64,000 nt of DNA, from assembly GCF_014610845.1 (NCBI RefSeq), contig NZ_JABTCG010000006.1, positions 1 to 64,000 on the forward strand. The letters run 5' to 3'. The notes below the pieces were generated by a model. It saw only the letters and a list, made by a program, of their open reading frames with translations, was not told the origin of the DNA and did not search any database. Positions 61,064 through 64,000 of this stretch are shown here, piece by piece (the first letter of the stretch is position 1; each line of letters opens with the position of its first letter). The stretch comes from Maribacter arenosus. GTDB taxonomy: Bacteria; Bacteroidota; Bacteroidia; Flavobacteriales; Flavobacteriaceae. A program made the translations under genes and the position numbers.

Positions 61064-61774
61064 GATTTTTAAATTATATGTTAATATTTATATTATTCCT
61101 ATGGTCTTGATATAGTAAATTTTTTCATCTTGCTAATATTTTCGTTAGATTTTAGGTTTATAACTCGTTCAAATAGGTTTTATTAGGTTGTTTTTTCATT
61201 ATGACTTAAGCAAATGCAACCAATCTTAAATTAAAGTTAGAATTCGTTATTTACTTTATACATGATCTTCGTCATACTAAATTTGTTAACGAAAAATGTA
61301 TTGCAAAATTGGATTAGATTTAATCAGTTAATTATGTTTTAGTGTTTTGTTAATGTTAAATACTGAAGCTAAAAAATATAAATTGGCCTAATAGGGTTTT
61401 GGTAAAACAATAGAGGATAGGAGCGTTAAAATTTTTTGGTGGATAGCACTACATATTGGTGATTTACACAATGTTTTAAAGAGTTCCAGCTGTCCTTATG
61501 GTTAAAATTGACCCTAAAATATACCGAGTGTGCTGTGATTGTTTCCGAAGTTATCTTAAAGCCTTGATTTTACAAGCAGTTCTTTCCCTGTGCTTTTATG
61601 AAAAGTTCGAAGAAGCAAGAGGTTAAACCGCTTGGTAGATGTCATTAATCCTAATCTATAGTTATTCAATTAATTACATTATTTAATATTGATTTTTATT
61701 TCCATATTTAAAGTAAATAGTCTGGTAGCCCTTATATTATGCCAAACTTTTAGAGAAAAAATTAATTCAAGATG

Positions 61775-61796
61775 TGTCTTTGTTGCCACAAAGACA
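61775..61796. repeat. Perfect inverted repeat in E2
   Basis: TGTCTTTGT and ACAAAGACA form a 9-bp stem with a TGCC loop; there is no T-run after it, so it is not an ordinary terminator. Confidence 0.55.
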
Positions 61797-62193
61797 TTCT
61801 TGCTTTGCTCCCGATGGTTGCAAAGGAAAAATCCGTTAAGAGTGAATTTCTTCACTCCAAAAACTGAAAAGCGAGCGAAACCAAGTGAAGTGCTACAAGG
61901 CAAAATCCTTACCAAACTAATCTGCTTGTGAGGAAAACCGATTAATTCTGAGCAAGTATGATCTGTAAGTGCAATTTGAACATAAAGAACACCTTGACGG
62001 CAATAATGATGTCCACCACATCATAGCTGGACATGCTTTTAATATTCTATGGAATCATCCATCATTATCGACGTCCTTTATAAGTATTTATAGTAAGTTT
62101 TTTCAATGTTCAGTGAGGTTCCCAGCGTATTTACAGTAAATATTTATTGACTTTTGACCAACAGGTACATAAAATAATTCATCTAAACCATTG

Positions 62194-62263
62194 ATATTCA
62201 GTGGACTGAATATTTAATCAAACCCTGTAACACCGGCTTGCCGTGTTACCGTCTTGCTATTCC
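62194..62263 (-). other. Candidate origin of transfer (leader, hairpin, palindrome), E2 copy
   Basis: On the minus strand the leader GGAATAGCAAGA (62263-62252) is followed by the hairpin GTAACA-CGGC-AA-GCCG-G-TGTTAC (62249-62227), and 13 bases later by ATATTCAGT-CC-ACTGAATAT (62213-62194). The leader is identical to the E1 copy; hairpin stems and palindrome arms differ by compensating changes. No mobilisation gene is next to it here. Confidence 0.55.
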
Positions 62264-62265
62264 CC

Positions 62266-62328
62266 TTCGCCCCGTAGGGCGAATTCAGAATACCTTTCCT
62301 AAAAGGTAAAGGTTTCATAGAAATGAAA
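62266..62328. repeat. Three successive small hairpins in E2
   Basis: TTCGCCC/GGGCGAA (62266-62283), ACCTTTCCT/AGG-T-AAAGGT (62292-62313, one bulged base) and TTTCAT/ATGAAA (62313-62328) follow the oriT-like module directly. Such a run is more than expected by chance, but no function is assigned. Confidence 0.5.
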
Positions 62329-62526
62329 TGGTCAAAATGGGAATTTTGGGAGTTGTTGGGATTCAAATTTGAAGGGATTTGGACAGAACATGGAAATCCT
62401 TGAACATCCCTCAAAAGATGTTCTAGGATCGGGTTTGTGGTGGAAGTTGAAAATTCGTTCGCTTGTCGGACTGGAAATAACCCGTAGGGTTATTCTATTT
62501 CGACAATGCCACGAACAGCTTAGCAA

Positions 62527-62600
62527 TTGCACCCTATCCGATTTTTGTTTCACGCTTATCTTTCCGAACACTACAAAAACCGGACAGGAACCCCGTGCAA
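62527..62600. other. Conserved long stem-loop, E2 copy
   Basis: An outer pair TTGCAC/GTGCAA (62527-62532, 62595-62600) encloses a 15-bp stem, CCTATCCGATTTTTG with CAAAAACCGGACAGG (62533-62547, 62574-62588), with two A-C mismatches that become G-T wobbles on the minus strand. The 26-base loop has ACGCTTA, CT and ACACTA as in E1. It lies about 70 bases downstream of the integrase stop. Confidence 0.6.
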
Positions 62601-62671
62601 GGTTAGTTTTGGTAAGATTTGGGGATGATTTTGCACTATAATGTAACTATAACTTAATGAAAGGCCATATA

Positions 62672-63928
62672 CTAGGCGACAATACGTTCGTTGGCCTCAT
62701 CCAAAGTGTTGTTGTCAAAACGCTTTAAATAAATTTCAGTGGTCTTTAGTGAACTATGACCCAGACCCTCACTTATAATGGCCGTTGAAATTCCCATATA
62801 TTTGGCAATGGTTGCCCATGAATGACGAATTGAATAAGTAGTGAAATGTTGTTCAATTCCAGCATCCGATGCAATAACCTTAAGCCTTTCGTTGACCCTT
62901 CTCCTTATAGTTTTATACTTTTCATATTTAGCCGTGCTACCGTCATAATTGGCAGGAAATAGAAAATCATTGTCTTCCTTGTCCCCTAAGTAATGTTTTA
63001 GAATTTCCTTCAACTCGGTGGTCAACTTGACCGATAAAGGATCGCCTGTTTTACTTCGTCCGTAAAATATTCTTTCCAAGCGGACATTTGACTTTTTAAG
63101 TTTCACTAGATCTATTAAATTCATTCCTCGACAATTGAACATAACAAGCGCATAGTTTTTAGTATGCCACAAAGCGGACCCTTTTTCGTAGTTCAATTTT
63201 CGAATATTCAGAAAGTCCTCTTTTGAAATCGCTCTTTTCTTGGTCTGGTTCGATGAGGGAATCTTGTAACGATGAAAGGGATTTTTGGCGACTTCGATTC
63301 TGTCCTCGTTGATCGCTGCGTTATAAATTGCACGAATCGCTCTCAGAACCGAACTTATGCTGTTTGGTTTCACCCCTTCCGACTCTTTATGTACCTGGTA
63401 ATCCTTAAGCATTGTTACATTAAGTTGGTCCAACCTGATATCCCGGTTATTATTGAATTTTATAAATGCTTTTATCCCACTGAGATACCATTGAGCTGAG
63501 CTTGGCTTATTTGTCTTAAGTTTCCTATCGATAATTACTTGGCCCCAATCTTTTAACATTAAACCATTGGACATTTTACTTTTAAGTTCCGGACTTATCC
63601 GGTCCTCCCACTTTTTTTTGATTTCCTTGACCAATGTTTCTACATCCATATATTGTATAGCATCCCCTAGCTCGTTTATTAAGCTTCGAGCCATGTGAAG
63701 TTTGTCGTATAGAATTTGATTGATTTTTGTAATGTCCAGATTCTTATTGACAAAAACCGAACGTTTTAGACAAAATGAAATGGAATCCCATCCTTTTTTT
63801 GAAGTTTCGTATGGTAATCGAATAATTCTTGGCTTATTATGAAACACACGTAATGCAATTGGGAAAAGTTCCGAAATTGCATTTTTCGATGATTTTCTTG
63901 TGTCCAATATGAGCCTAACTTTAGCCAT
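62672..63928 (-). CDS. Tyrosine recombinase (integrase of E2)
   Basis: The 418-residue integrase has an N-terminal arm-binding domain (MAKVRLILDTRKSSKNAI), a SAM-like core-binding domain (about 125-215) and the catalytic residues: Arg in FNCRGMNLIDLVKL, a Lys-bearing hairpin (YGRSKTGDPLSV), YSIRHSWATIAKYMG and LGHSSLKTTEIYLKRF with the nucleophile Tyr. It differs clearly from the E1 integrase. Orientation and distance to the arm repeats mirror E1, so it should act on the next att copy beyond the window. Confidence 0.94.
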   Translation of the reverse strand: MAKVRLILDTRKSSKNAISELFPIALRVFHNKPRIIRLPYETSKKGWDSISFCLKRSVFVNKNLDITKINQILYDKLHMARSLINELGDAIQYMDVETLVKEIKKKWEDRISPELKSKMSNGLMLKDWGQVIIDRKLKTNKPSSAQWYLSGIKAFIKFNNNRDIRLDQLNVTMLKDYQVHKESEGVKPNSISSVLRAIRAIYNAAINEDRIEVAKNPFHRYKIPSSNQTKKRAISKEDFLNIRKLNYEKGSALWHTKNYALVMFNCRGMNLIDLVKLKKSNVRLERIFYGRSKTGDPLSVKLTTELKEILKHYLGDKEDNDFLFPANYDGSTAKYEKYKTIRRRVNERLKVIASDAGIEQHFTTYSIRHSWATIAKYMGISTAIISEGLGHSSLKTTEIYLKRFDNNTLDEANERIVA

Positions 63929-63966
63929 TTTTAGGTGCTTAATCTACCTCAAGTTAGGAATAAAAA

Positions 63967-63989
63967 TGCACACTTTGTGCACACTTTTG
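63967..63989 (+). repeat. Tandem 11-bp repeats, right arm sites of E2
   Basis: TGCACACTTTG and TGCACACTTTT stand head to tail 38 bases before the integrase start and match the left pair (59160-59181) at all but one position. Confidence 0.62.
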
Positions 63990-64000
63990 TTTGCATTCAA

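Larger units (their letters stand above)
61064..62671. other. Non-coding, structured region of E2
   Basis: About 1.6 kb without a gene I can support. The first 600 bases are AT-rich and featureless. Inverted repeats begin at 61775: TGTCTTTGT-TGCC-ACAAAGACA (61775-61796) and GAGTGAA-TTTC-TTCACTC (61840-61857). The oriT-like module (62194-62263), three further hairpins (62266-62328) and the conserved long stem-loop (62527-62600) follow. Short ORFs here overlap these structures on both strands. Confidence 0.55.
59065..64000. mobile_element. Second tandem element E2 (right end outside the window)
   Basis: To the right of the tRNA copy lie tandem 11-bp repeats (59160-59181), a cargo gene, structured DNA related to E1, a second tyrosine recombinase gene and the matching tandem repeats (63967-63988). 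The arrangement and distances repeat those of E1. By the E1 spacing (113 bases from right arm repeats to core), the right att site is expected near 64,100. Confidence 0.72.

Noticed and set aside
61679-61931. Overlapping ORFs of about 80 codons on both strands in E2
   Set aside because: Both read through the perfect inverted repeats, have no start-site context and no domain; I treat the region as non-coding.
62332-62641. ORFs of 79 (minus) and 90 (plus) codons in E2
   Set aside because: They overlap each other and the plus-strand one the conserved stem-loop; no motif supports either.

Overview
The window is marine Bacteroidota DNA, most likely Flavobacteriaceae (a Maribacter/Zobellia/Arenibacter-like genome; I cannot name the genus). 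The reasons are SusC/SusD, a hybrid two-component system, TAnnTTTG-type -7 promoter elements, AT-rich coding with TTG/GTG starts, and BfmA/BtgA-type mobilisation DNA.

Left part (1-21,000), chromosomal backbone. It holds the 3' end of a 5S rRNA gene with its terminator, a decayed sulfatase C-terminus, two unrecognised lipoproteins and a large hybrid sensor/AraC regulator. These are followed by glutamate synthase (gltD, gltB), an acyl-CoA dehydrogenase, a Glu/Leu/Phe/Val dehydrogenase, an NhaD antiporter, ExbB-ExbD-TonB, folC and tRNA-Val(UAC).

Middle part (21,001-59,107), a 38-kb integrated element here called E1. Its left border is the 3' half of tRNA-Val and its right border is an exact 43-bp copy of that half, beside a tyrosine recombinase. 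The left end carries a mobilisation module (HTH protein, replication-type HTH, DnaC/IstB-like ATPase, BfmA/BtgA protein) with no relaxase. The first cargo is a sialoglycan utilisation locus: SusC/SusD, sialic acid lyase, YhcH protein, GntR/FadR repressor, AGE-type epimerase, sialidase, GH20 hexosaminidase, a kelch-mutarotase/Na+-symporter fusion, a sialate O-acetylesterase, a second SGNH esterase and a GH2 beta-galactosidase. Together they would strip galactose, hexosamine and acetylated sialic acid from glycans outside the cytoplasm, import the sugar and convert it via ManNAc to GlcNAc; the kinase must lie elsewhere. The susC and epimerase promoters carry the same operator one base after the -7 box. 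The second cargo is a minus-strand stress module: MscS channel, DUF3124 lipoprotein, UspA pair, three GreA/Rnk-like proteins, a second glutamate-family dehydrogenase and small envelope proteins. It is preceded by a sigma54 activator and histidine kinase, with a candidate sigma54 promoter between.

Right part (59,065-64,000), a second, smaller element E2 inserted in tandem. It starts at the tRNA copy and carries one alpha/beta-hydrolase lipoprotein, about 1.6 kb of structured non-coding DNA and its own tyrosine recombinase. Its right att site should lie about 100 bp beyond the window.

The most unusual signals are non-coding. E1 and E2 share two different structured DNA modules whose stems differ in sequence but keep pairing: a leader-hairpin-palindrome that looks like an origin of transfer, and a long stem-loop with a conserved loop. 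Each integrase also has its own pair of tandem 11-bp repeats at both ends of its element. All functional assignments are from reading sequence; no database search was run.
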